Positions 1 through 7,212 of a DNA stretch of 64,000 nucleotides are shown piece after piece. The stretch spans positions 51,847-115,846 of the forward strand of contig DETK01000032.1 in assembly GCA_002361615.1 (NCBI GenBank). Reading direction: 5' to 3'. Position numbers and translations under genes: made by a program. The stretch is from Bacteroidales bacterium UBA3290 (lineage in GTDB: Bacteria; Bacteroidota; Bacteroidia; Bacteroidales; UBA932). Position 1 is the first letter of the stretch, and each line of letters begins with the position of its first letter. The notes under the pieces were generated by a model, which worked only from the letters and a program-made list of their open reading frames with translations, did no database searches and was not told the DNA's origin.

Positions 1-2
1 TC

Positions 3-1370
3 CAGATCGGTCTGTTCATCATGGCGGCCGGTTACGTGGCCCTGGCCATTCCGCTCTTCAGCAAGGTGGGCGGCATGGTGACCGACGGCAACGGCGGCTG
101 GTGGGGCATCCTGATCTTCACCTGCATCGCCCTGCTCTGTATCGCCTTCGGTAACGGTCTGTTCAAAGGCAACCTGCAGGCCCTGGTCGGTAAACTCTAC
201 GACGAGTTTGAAGCCGAGGAAGCCAAGAAGGGCCCCGAGGCTCTGAAGATCGCCAAGGACAAGCGTGACTCCGGTTTCCAGATCTTCTATGTGTTCATCA
301 ACATCGGCGGCGTGATCGCCCCGTTCATCGCCCCGATGCTCCGCAAGTGGTGGCTCGGCCGCAGCGGCTTTATCTACAATGCCGACATGACGGGACTCTG
401 CCATCAATTCATCGGCGGAGAAACGGCCGTGGCCGGATCCCAAAAATTCATCGAGACCGCGCAGGCGTCGGTCATCGGCGGCACCGTGCCTGCCGACACC
501 GCCCAGTTCTGCTCCGACTATGTGCAGGTATTCAACACGGGTATCCACTGGGCGTTCATCGTCTCGGCCGTCGCCATGCTGACCTCGCTGTTCATCTTCC
601 TGGCTACCAAGCACAAGTTCCCGCAGCCGGGCAAGAAGGTCGCCGCCCAGAGCGTCGAATACACCGCTGAAGAGAAGCATGCCATGGCCAAGGAGATCAA
701 GCAGCGTATGGCCGCTCTGTTCGCCGTACTCGGCATCGCCATCTTCTTCTGGCTCTCGTTCCACCAGAACGGCCAGTCGCTGATGGTCTTCGCCCGCGAC
801 TTCGTGGATTCCTCGAAGATTGCGCCCGAGATTTCGCAGGCGCTGAACCCGCTTTACGTGATTATCCTGACCCCGATTGTGATGGCTATTTTCGCCGGCC
901 TTGCCCGCAGGGGTAAACCGGTGTCCACCCCGCGCAAGATTGCCTACGGTATGTTCATTGCCGGTCTGGCCTATCTCTTCCTGGTCATCCTCTCGGTCGC
1001 CAACCACTATCCGTCCGGTGACACCTTCCGCGCCATGGACTCGACCCAGATGGCCGCTGCCGGCCTGGCCAAATCGGGCTACTGGGTGATGTTCGTCATC
1101 TATTTCTTCCTGACCGTGGCCGAGCTGCTGATTTCGCCGCTGGGTCTGAGTTTCGTCTCGAAGGTGGCGCCCAAGCACATGGTCGGTCTCTGCCAGGGCC
1201 TCTGGCTCGGTGCGACCGCCATCGGCAACCTCTTCATCTTCGTCGGCCCGATCATGCTCAACGCCTGGCCGATCTGGAAGTGCTGGACGGTGTTCCTGGT
1301 CATCTGCTTCGTGTCGATGTCGATCATGCTCGGCATGGTGAAGTGGCTGGAGAAGGTCACCAAGGACTAA
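3..1370 (+). CDS. POT-family proton-dependent oligopeptide transporter (5' truncated)
   Basis: Inner-membrane symporter of the PTR2/POT branch of the major facilitator superfamily, expected to import di- and tripeptides with protons. The reading frame is open to the left edge (first full codon at base 3), so the N-terminal helices lie outside the window. The PTR2 signature is visible as FYVFINIGGVIAPF, preceded by the GNGLFKGNLQALVG helix typical of the family. About ten hydrophobic segments follow, and the protein ends in a short basic tail. A larger loop, rich in Cys, Gln and Thr, sits between two helices near window bases 360-530. Substrate range is inferred from the family only. The next gene begins 16 bases after the stop. 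Confidence 0.9.
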   Translation, partial: QIGLFIMAAGYVALAIPLFSKVGGMVTDGNGGWWGILIFTCIALLCIAFGNGLFKGNLQALVGKLYDEFEAEEAKKGPEALKIAKDKRDSGFQIFYVFINIGGVIAPFIAPMLRKWWLGRSGFIYNADMTGLCHQFIGGETAVAGSQKFIETAQASVIGGTVPADTAQFCSDYVQVFNTGIHWAFIVSAVAMLTSLFIFLATKHKFPQPGKKVAAQSVEYTAEEKHAMAKEIKQRMAALFAVLGIAIFFWLSFHQNGQSLMVFARDFVDSSKIAPEISQALNPLYVIILTPIVMAIFAGLARRGKPVSTPRKIAYGMFIAGLAYLFLVILSVANHYPSGDTFRAMDSTQMAAAGLAKSGYWVMFVIYFFLTVAELLISPLGLSFVSKVAPKHMVGLCQGLWLGATAIGNLFIFVGPIMLNAWPIWKCWTVFLVICFVSMSIMLGMVKWLEKVTKD

Positions 1371-1386
1371 ACCATCGTTTTCAGCC

Positions 1387-2328
1387 ATGCTGAAAATCGT
1401 CTTTTTGGATGCGCAGACGCTGGGGAGTGACATCTCCCTGGCGCCTGTCTCCGATTTGGGAGACTATGTCTCCTATCCCTTTACGAAGCCGGAAGACGTG
1501 TTCGAACGCATCGCCGGCTTCGATGTGGTGATTACCAACAAGGTATGGATGGGGAAGGAGCAGATCGACGCTTCGCCCGCCCTGAAGCTGATCTGCGTGG
1601 CGGCTACCGGAACGAACAACGTGGATACGGCGTATGCCGCTTCTAAAGGGATCCCGGTACGCAATGCGGTGGACTACTCCACGGAAAGCGTGACGCAGGT
1701 CACCTGGATGCACATCCTGAATCTCGTGGGCAAGGCCCGCTATTTCGACGATTACGTCAAGGACGGCTCCTACAGCACCAGCGGCTGCTTTACCAATGCG
1801 ACCGTTCCGTTCTTCGAACTGCGCGGCAAGACTTATGGTACGGTGGGCCTGGGCAATATCGGTTCACGCGTGGCGGGAGTCGCGGAGGCCTTCGGCATGA
1901 AGGTGCTCTACTATCCGACTTCCGGCAAGCCGCACTCCGACCGCTATGAGGCCGATACGGACCTGGACAGCTTCCTCTCGCGCTGCGACGTGGTGTCAGT
2001 CCACTGCCCGCTCAACGAGCGCACGAACGGCCTGATCGGCTACGGACAGCTTGCCCGGATGAAGCGCAGTGCCGTGATCGTCAATATGGGCCGCGGCGGC
2101 ATCGTCGTGGAAGCCGACCTGGCCCGGGCGCTCGACGAAGGCCTGATCGCCGGTGCGGCAACGGACGTGTTCACGAAAGAACCCCTTCCTTCCGGCCATC
2201 CTTACCTGAAGATGCAGCATCCCGAACGGCTGCTGCTCACGCCGCACATCGGCTGGGCCAGCCGCGAAGCCCGCATCTGCCTGGTGGACAAGATCGCCAC
2301 CAACATCAAGGATATTTTCAACTTATAA
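1387..2328 (+). CDS. D-2-hydroxyacid dehydrogenase (glycerate dehydrogenase-like)
   Basis: Cytosolic NAD(P)-dependent oxidoreductase of the D-isomer-specific 2-hydroxyacid dehydrogenase family, 313 residues. The Rossmann motif GLGNIG lies at residues 154-159. The expected catalytic set is present: Arg236 in MGRGG, Glu265 in KEPLP and His287 in TPHIGWAS. Length and motif spacing suit a glycerate or hydroxypyruvate dehydrogenase (HprA type), but the exact 2-oxoacid substrate cannot be read from the sequence. The ATG follows the transporter stop by 16 bases, so the two may be co-transcribed. The LemA gene starts 13 bases downstream. Confidence 0.88.
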   Translation: MLKIVFLDAQTLGSDISLAPVSDLGDYVSYPFTKPEDVFERIAGFDVVITNKVWMGKEQIDASPALKLICVAATGTNNVDTAYAASKGIPVRNAVDYSTESVTQVTWMHILNLVGKARYFDDYVKDGSYSTSGCFTNATVPFFELRGKTYGTVGLGNIGSRVAGVAEAFGMKVLYYPTSGKPHSDRYEADTDLDSFLSRCDVVSVHCPLNERTNGLIGYGQLARMKRSAVIVNMGRGGIVVEADLARALDEGLIAGAATDVFTKEPLPSGHPYLKMQHPERLLLTPHIGWASREARICLVDKIATNIKDIFNL

Positions 2329-2341
2329 AAACAATAGTGCT

Positions 2342-2890
2342 ATGACTGTCATTATCATCATTGCCATCGTTGCGATCCTCGTGCTGTGGGTGATTTCCGT
2401 GCAGCGGAAACTCGTCAAGCAGGAAGAGATCTGCAAGAACGGCCTGAGCCAGATCGGCGTCCAGCAGAACAACCGCTGGGATGCCCTCAAAGCGCTCGCC
2501 GAACTGACCAAAGGCTACTCGGATCATGAGTACAAGACCATTACCGACACCATCGCGCAGCGCCGTCCCATCTCGGCCAGCAGCACCAGTGCCGACGCCA
2601 ACACGCAGGAAAACCTCTTCACCCAGGCCCTTTCCGCCCTCAACGTCGTGGTGGAGAAGTATCCTGAACTCAAGGCCAACGAGAACTACATCAAGACCAT
2701 GGACAGCGTCAATACCTACACCAACCAGGTGCGTATGAGCCAGATGGTCTACAACGATTCCGTGACCAAGTTCAATCAGATCATCCGTCAGTTCCCGGAC
2801 TCCATCGTCGCTTCGCTCTTCCACTTCACCCCGCGCGAATACCTGCAGGTGAACGAGAGCAAGACCGAGATGCCGTCGATGAAGTTCTAA
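2342..2890 (+). CDS. LemA family protein
   Basis: Small membrane-anchored protein of the LemA family, 182 residues. One hydrophobic helix occupies about residues 3-18, followed by a helical domain that starts with the family's conserved stretch (QRKLVKQEEICKNG ... VQQNNRWDAL). LemA proteins have an outside N-terminus and an all-alpha cytoplasmic or periplasmic domain; their biochemical role is poorly defined. The next gene, a DUF2207 membrane protein, begins 12 bases after the stop. LemA next to DUF2207/TPM-type proteins is a recurrent bacterial pairing, so the two probably act together at the envelope (inference). Confidence 0.88.
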   Translation: MTVIIIIAIVAILVLWVISVQRKLVKQEEICKNGLSQIGVQQNNRWDALKALAELTKGYSDHEYKTITDTIAQRRPISASSTSADANTQENLFTQALSALNVVVEKYPELKANENYIKTMDSVNTYTNQVRMSQMVYNDSVTKFNQIIRQFPDSIVASLFHFTPREYLQVNESKTEMPSMKF

Positions 2891-2902
2891 ATCCCTGTCC
2901 CG

Positions 2903-4588
2903 ATGAAGCGTCTACCTTTGCTGTGTGCCGTGCTGCTGGCGCTGGTCCTTCCGGTCCGGCCCGCAGCCGCACAGAACCAGGTGCACGATGTGGACATCAC
3001 CGTCACCCTCGCCACGGATGGCAGTGCGCAGATCCGGGAAGTATGGGACATGACCCTGAGCCGCGGTACGGAAGTCTATCTGGGCCGCGAGAACCTGGGC
3101 GACATCAGGATCCTCGACCTGACCGTTTCCGACGAAACGGGCGAGACCTACAAGACCGACCGCAGCTGGGACACAGATCGTTCCTTCGAGCGGAAGAAGG
3201 GCCATTGCGGCCTGCATTCCATCTCCGACGGTTATGAGATCTGCTGGGGCATCGGTGAATACGGACATCGGACCTACACCGTCGACTACACCTTGACCAA
3301 CCTGGTCAAGAGCCTGGACGACTACGACATGATCCATTACATGTTCTATACGCCCAACGATTTCCGGGCGGAACATGTGAAGGTGACGTTGGAGAAACCG
3401 GGCTTTGAGATGGATACCCTCACGCGTATCTGGGCCTTCGGTTACGACGGCTACATCTGGCGCGAGGACGGGAAGGTGATTGCCGAAAACGAGAATCCGC
3501 TCGAATCCTCGCACGACATCATCATCCTGATGCGTTTCGACAAGGGAACCTTCGAATCGAACAGTGTGCAGGAGCGGCCTTTCCAGGCCGTCCTGGACCG
3601 TGCGCTGGAAGGGGCCGACGAGCCGGACAACCCGCTCCCGAAATGGAAGGAGAAACTCTACACCATACTGGGATTCTTCATGTTCATGGGAATGATCCTG
3701 TTGCCGTTCCTCCCGTTGATCGCGCGGATTATCCAGCGTCGCAAGGCCCGTAAGAATGCGTTCGGCACCCTGAATCTCTCCTCCATCGACTGGTCGCGGG
3801 AGATTCCCTATGGCGGAGACATCATGATGAACAATTACATCATCTCGACTTCCAAGGACATTAAGGCCAAGAACAATTCCGTGGCTTCGGCCATGATTCT
3901 CCATATGTTGCAGGAGGGGTGCCTCGAAGCCCAGCGCGACCTGGCAACCGGCAAGGTCAACATCTATTTCAAGGAAGATGCTGACTTTTCCAAGATCGAC
4001 AGTACGGAAAAAGGACTCTGGTCGATGATGCTCGAGGCCAGCGGCCCCAACAAGATCCTGGAAGAGAAGGAATTCTCGACCTGGGCCAAGAAGAAAGGAT
4101 CACGGCTGATCAACTGGACTCAGTCTGTCAAGGCCGCGGGTTTGACGAAGTTGCGCACCGGAGGGTACTACCAGTCAAGCAAATACACGGACAAAGGCCG
4201 CACTGAAAACCGGAAAATCATCGGTTTCAAGAAATTCCTGGAAGATGCGACGCTCATCAAGGAGCGTACGAGCCCGGAAGTCGCCCTGTGGCGCGAATAC
4301 CTGATCTTCGCCTCGTTGATCGGCAGTGCCGAGCAGGTGGCCAAGGAACTCAAGGATATCGATCCGGTGATGTTCGAGAAGGCCTACTCGATGCCTTACA
4401 GCGACATGTCTCGCGTCATCAACCTGTCGAATTCCTACTCGAGAGTTGTTTCGTCGTATGCGTACACGCCTTCAACCAGTTATTCGGGCGGTTCACTGGG
4501 AGGCTTCAGCAGAAGCGGCGGTGGCGGCCACTCGTCATTCGGTGGCGGCGGCGGCTTCAGCGGCGGCGGCCACAGTGGCGTGCGATAA
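2903..4588 (+). CDS. DUF2207 domain-containing membrane protein
   Basis: Predicted envelope protein of 561 residues. A cleavable signal peptide is seen at residues 1-24 (hydrophobic core, then PAAAQ). The N-terminal half is the beta-rich DUF2207 ectodomain (VDITVTLATDGSAQIREVW). A membrane segment lies near residues 250-275 (LGFFMFMGMILLPFLPLI), followed by a soluble C-terminal half and an extremely glycine-rich tail at about 530-561 with GGGGHSSFGGGGGFSGGG. Such tails are common in DUF2207 and YgcG/TPM proteins. It pairs with the LemA gene 12 bases upstream. Function is unknown. The stop abuts the convergent menG stop with no gap. Confidence 0.85.
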   Translation: MKRLPLLCAVLLALVLPVRPAAAQNQVHDVDITVTLATDGSAQIREVWDMTLSRGTEVYLGRENLGDIRILDLTVSDETGETYKTDRSWDTDRSFERKKGHCGLHSISDGYEICWGIGEYGHRTYTVDYTLTNLVKSLDDYDMIHYMFYTPNDFRAEHVKVTLEKPGFEMDTLTRIWAFGYDGYIWREDGKVIAENENPLESSHDIIILMRFDKGTFESNSVQERPFQAVLDRALEGADEPDNPLPKWKEKLYTILGFFMFMGMILLPFLPLIARIIQRRKARKNAFGTLNLSSIDWSREIPYGGDIMMNNYIISTSKDIKAKNNSVASAMILHMLQEGCLEAQRDLATGKVNIYFKEDADFSKIDSTEKGLWSMMLEASGPNKILEEKEFSTWAKKKGSRLINWTQSVKAAGLTKLRTGGYYQSSKYTDKGRTENRKIIGFKKFLEDATLIKERTSPEVALWREYLIFASLIGSAEQVAKELKDIDPVMFEKAYSMPYSDMSRVINLSNSYSRVVSSYAYTPSTSYSGGSLGGFSRSGGGGHSSFGGGGGFSGGGHSGVR

Positions 4589-5290
4589 CTATTCGGCTGA
4601 GTAACCCACAGCGATGCCGCCGGTGTAGAGCTCGTAATGGATGCGGGCGAACCCGGCGGCTTCTATTTCTTTGCAGAGTGCCTCATAGCGCGGGAAGGCC
4701 AGTACGGAATCGACCAGATATCCATAGGCCTCACCGCTGCCGACCAGTTTGCCGACCAGCCGCATCGCGTGCTTGAAATAGAAGAGGTAGAGGGCCCGCC
4801 AGATGCGGTTGCGGGGTACGGCGAACTCCAGCACGGCCAGCTGGCCGCCCGGTTTTAGTACGCGGCGGATCTCCTGCAGACACTGGGCCCGATGGTCGAA
4901 ATTGCGCAGCCCGAAGGCGATGGTGACGGCGTCGAACGAGCTGTCGGGGAAGGGAATCTCCTCGGCCGATCCGAGAATAAAAGCAGGCTCCGGGTTGAGG
5001 TCGCGGCATTTGACCTTTCCAATCTCCATCATTTCGGCAGAAATGTCGAGGCCGGTGACGGCATAGCCTTTCTGGGAAAGCGCCTTCGTCAGGTCGCCTG
5101 TCCCGCAAGCCAGATCCAGGACCGTTGCCGCGGCAGGAAGCCGTTTAGACAACCTGCCCACAAAACGACGGCGCCATAAACGGTCGATTCCCAGCGACAT
5201 GCCGTGGTTCATCCGGTCGTATTTCGACGCGATGGAATCGAACATCCCGCTGATCACCTCAGCCTTCTTATCCAGAGAGTTTTCTGCCAT
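4589..5290 (-). CDS. menG: Demethylmenaquinone methyltransferase
   Basis: SAM-dependent C-methyltransferase of the UbiE/MenG family, 233 residues, catalysing the last step of menaquinone synthesis (demethylmenaquinol to menaquinol). The SAM-binding motif LDLACGTGDL sits at residues 58-67, followed by GLDISAEM and the family motif IAFGLRNF. The start at 5290 (MAENSLDKK) is chosen because the longer open frame runs back into the terminator and tRNA-Leu. Menaquinone is the electron acceptor of the NQR complex encoded at 36-42 kb, so the two fit one respiratory chain. The gene is convergent with, and directly abuts, the DUF2207 gene. Confidence 0.93.
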   Translation of the reverse strand: MAENSLDKKAEVISGMFDSIASKYDRMNHGMSLGIDRLWRRRFVGRLSKRLPAAATVLDLACGTGDLTKALSQKGYAVTGLDISAEMMEIGKVKCRDLNPEPAFILGSAEEIPFPDSSFDAVTIAFGLRNFDHRAQCLQEIRRVLKPGGQLAVLEFAVPRNRIWRALYLFYFKHAMRLVGKLVGSGEAYGYLVDSVLAFPRYEALCKEIEAAGFARIHYELYTGGIAVGYSAE

Positions 5291-5333
5291 AGACAACAAA
5301 GATACGAAATTCTGCGCGAAGCGAAGGCATACG

Positions 5334-5363
5334 AAAAAAGACCTGCTGCTGCAGGTCTTTTTT
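5334..5363. terminator. Intrinsic terminator hairpin
   Basis: A perfect inverted repeat, AAAAAAGACCTGC / GCAGGTCTTTTTT with a 4-base loop, lies between tRNA-Leu and menG, which are both on the minus strand. It has T-runs on both strands, so it can end the tRNA-Leu transcript and could also act on the other strand. Confidence 0.85.
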
Positions 5364-5365
5364 CG

Positions 5366-5451
5366 TGCCCAGGACAAGACTCGAACTTGCACGCCCTAAA
5401 GCGGGCACCAGCCCCTCAAGCTGGCGTGTCTACCAATTTCACCACCTGGGC
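5366..5451 (-). tRNA. tRNA-Leu(GAG)
   Basis: An 86-base cloverleaf with a long variable arm typical of class II tRNAs. The acceptor stem GCCCAGG pairs with CCTGGGC, the anticodon stem CCAGC/GCTGG encloses loop TTGAGGG (anticodon GAG), and the T-loop reads TTCGAGT. CCA is not encoded. A promoter box lies just upstream on the same strand and a terminator follows directly. Confidence 0.95.
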
Positions 5452-5465
5452 GGGGATTGGGATTG

Positions 5466-5496
5466 CAAAGGTACTGCTATTTTTGAACTATGCAAA
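5466..5496 (-). promoter_or_regulatory. Promoter of tRNA-Leu
   Basis: On the minus strand the region holds TTTG, 19 bases, then TACCTTTG. This is the Bacteroidota sigma-ABfr -33/-7 arrangement with ideal spacing, ending 14 bases before the tRNA 5' end. Confidence 0.8.
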
Positions 5497-5514
5497 TATT
5501 TTTGGGTTTTTTTG

Positions 5515-5522
5515 TAGCTTTG
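5515..5522 (+). promoter_or_regulatory. -7 box (TAGCTTTG) for the HAD gene
   Basis: A TAnnTTTG match lies 22 bases before the ATG at 5545. No clean -33 TTTG at the preferred spacing was seen, so this is a weaker call than the tRNA promoters. Confidence 0.6.
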
Positions 5523-5544
5523 CAGCCGATTTTTGGAAAGAGAC

Positions 5545-6168
5545 ATGATCAAGACCATCGCATTGGATTTTGGCGGCGTGGTCGTCGCCATCAGTTTTGA
5601 AAAGGCCGTCAGGCACTTTGAGGAACTGGGCGTCCCGAACGTACGCAACTTCCTCAACCCCTTCCAGCAAGGCGGTTTTTTCGGTGACCTGGAAGGTGGC
5701 CGGATCGATGCGGAGGAATTCCGCGAAGAGATGAGCCGTCAGACCGGACGGGAAATGAGCTGGGATGAGTGCAGCTACGCCTGCATGGGCTTTATCGACA
5801 GTGTTCCGCAGCGCAACCTCGACGCCATTCTCGCCCTCCGTCAGGCCGGGTACCGCGTCGTGCTGCTTTCCAATACCAATCCCTATGTCATGAAATGGGC
5901 GCGGTCTTCCGCGTTCGACGGGAACGGCCATTCGCTGGATTATTATTTCGATGCGTGCTATCTCAGCTATGTTTGCAAGATGATGAAGCCCGATCCGGAA
6001 TTCTTCCGCCTCGTCCTTGCGCAGGAAAAGGTCCAGCCCGAAGAGCTGTGCTTCCTCGACGATGGCCCGCGCAACATCGAAGTGGCGCAGAGCCTGGGCA
6101 TCCAGACCCTGCTCGTAGAGAACAACGGCGAATGGAGCCAGGCTCTTGCAGAGAAATTGAAAGCCTGA
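5545..6168 (+). CDS. HAD family phosphatase, YihX-like
   Basis: Cytosolic haloacid dehalogenase superfamily hydrolase of 207 residues. Motif I reads LDFGGV, with Asp8 as nucleophile and Gly where many HAD enzymes have a second Asp; this DxG form is typical of the YihX (alpha-D-glucose-1-phosphate phosphatase) branch. Motif II is LLSNTN, motif III the Lys of MMKPDPE, and motif IV LDDGPRN. A helical cap domain lies between motifs I and II. The ATG at 5545 is preferred over an in-frame TTG at 5533 because it sits after GGAAAGAGAC and is the usual family start. Substrate unknown; a sugar phosphate is likely. The lipocalin-like gene starts 30 bases later. Confidence 0.87.
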   Translation: MIKTIALDFGGVVVAISFEKAVRHFEELGVPNVRNFLNPFQQGGFFGDLEGGRIDAEEFREEMSRQTGREMSWDECSYACMGFIDSVPQRNLDAILALRQAGYRVVLLSNTNPYVMKWARSSAFDGNGHSLDYYFDACYLSYVCKMMKPDPEFFRLVLAQEKVQPEELCFLDDGPRNIEVAQSLGIQTLLVENNGEWSQALAEKLKA

Positions 6169-6198
6169 AACCAGCCCCCAACCTAAACCTGAACCCGT

Positions 6199-7212
6199 AT
6201 GTTCCGTCTCAAGAAGCGTATCATGTGCCGCATGCTGGCCAAAAGGAACAAGCAGAAACCTTTTGATTATCAGTATGCCGAAGACTTTTCTCTCGAAGGG
6301 GAGAAAGACCCGCTGGTGAACAATTCCTACTATTTCTCCGCGCACGACGAAACGATGTCCTTCTTCGCGCGGTTAGGCAGGCGGGTCAACGAAGATGAAA
6401 CCTGGTTCGTGGTTTATCGGGAAGGCAGATTGTATTCGTTGAAACAGGAATCCTTCCCCAGCGGCGCATCTCCGCTCATTGTCGAGAAGTGCGGGGAGAG
6501 CTGGACCGTTTCTTTCCGGGGCAAGGTCAATGAAAATGATGAAGTCGTCTTCCGGGCGAAATTTGTCGCCAGACAGGAACCCATCGACTTTACCAGCAAT
6601 ATGCCTGCGGAGCGGATGGCTACCGGCATTGCGAATGAAAAATGGAACCGGGCCCTCTTTGCCGGGCTGCAGCATGTCAGCGGCCAGTGCCATTATGAAC
6701 AGGAAGGGATGCTGGAAGGGGAGATGACCTTGAATGGCAAGGCTATACAGTTCCAGCTGCCGTGCGTGCGCGACCATTCTTTCGGGAAGAGAGACTGGAG
6801 CTATATGAACAACCACCTGTGGCTGATGGCGGTCTCTGCTTCCCGCCAGTTCAACTATTCCCTGGTCTCTTATCCTGTCATCAGCGCCTTGGAAGTGGGC
6901 AATTACCGGGATGAGGCAGGCCAGCATTTCATGCTGCAGGCGGATTTGGATTTCTGGCAGGTCGCGACGGGAAAGATCCCGCAGGAACTGGCATTGAACG
7001 TCCGGTTGGATGACCGCCGGACAATCAGGGTGACGGCGAAAGTGCTCTCGGGCGTAAGCTATCATTTCCAGGAAGGCCGGTATATCCTGCACGAGAATAT
7101 CGCGGAGTTCCAGGTTGACGGTCAAGCTTGCCGCGGCATCCTGGAGATCGGCTTCAACCGCGACAGCAGCCGCTTCTTTAACCAGAAAGCATTGAACCGT
7201 ATCAGAAGATGA
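6199..7212 (+). CDS. Lipocalin-like (DUF7064/DUF7065-type) protein
   Basis: A 337-residue beta-rich protein without signal peptide or membrane helix. Recognisable patches are KDPLVNNSYYF near the N-terminus and VRDHSFGKRDWSYM in the middle. I remember equivalents (DPLVN-S-YF and RDRSFG-RDW) in the N-terminal region of animal proteins annotated as putative phosphoenolpyruvate synthases. The fold resembles the double-lipocalin arrangement of hydroxyneurosporene dehydratase/tocopherol-cyclase-like proteins (inference). Its stop overlaps the ATG of the following phosphotransferase by 4 bases, so the two are translationally coupled and probably act on one substrate. Exact function unknown. A database domain search would settle the family. 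Confidence 0.6.
   Translation: MFRLKKRIMCRMLAKRNKQKPFDYQYAEDFSLEGEKDPLVNNSYYFSAHDETMSFFARLGRRVNEDETWFVVYREGRLYSLKQESFPSGASPLIVEKCGESWTVSFRGKVNENDEVVFRAKFVARQEPIDFTSNMPAERMATGIANEKWNRALFAGLQHVSGQCHYEQEGMLEGEMTLNGKAIQFQLPCVRDHSFGKRDWSYMNNHLWLMAVSASRQFNYSLVSYPVISALEVGNYRDEAGQHFMLQADLDFWQVATGKIPQELALNVRLDDRRTIRVTAKVLSGVSYHFQEGRYILHENIAEFQVDGQACRGILEIGFNRDSSRFFNQKALNRIRR

Noticed and set aside
4500..4588. Gly-rich repeat at the end of the DUF2207 gene as a DNA repeat element
   Set aside because: It is in frame, encodes the glycine tail common in this family, and shows no copies elsewhere in the window.
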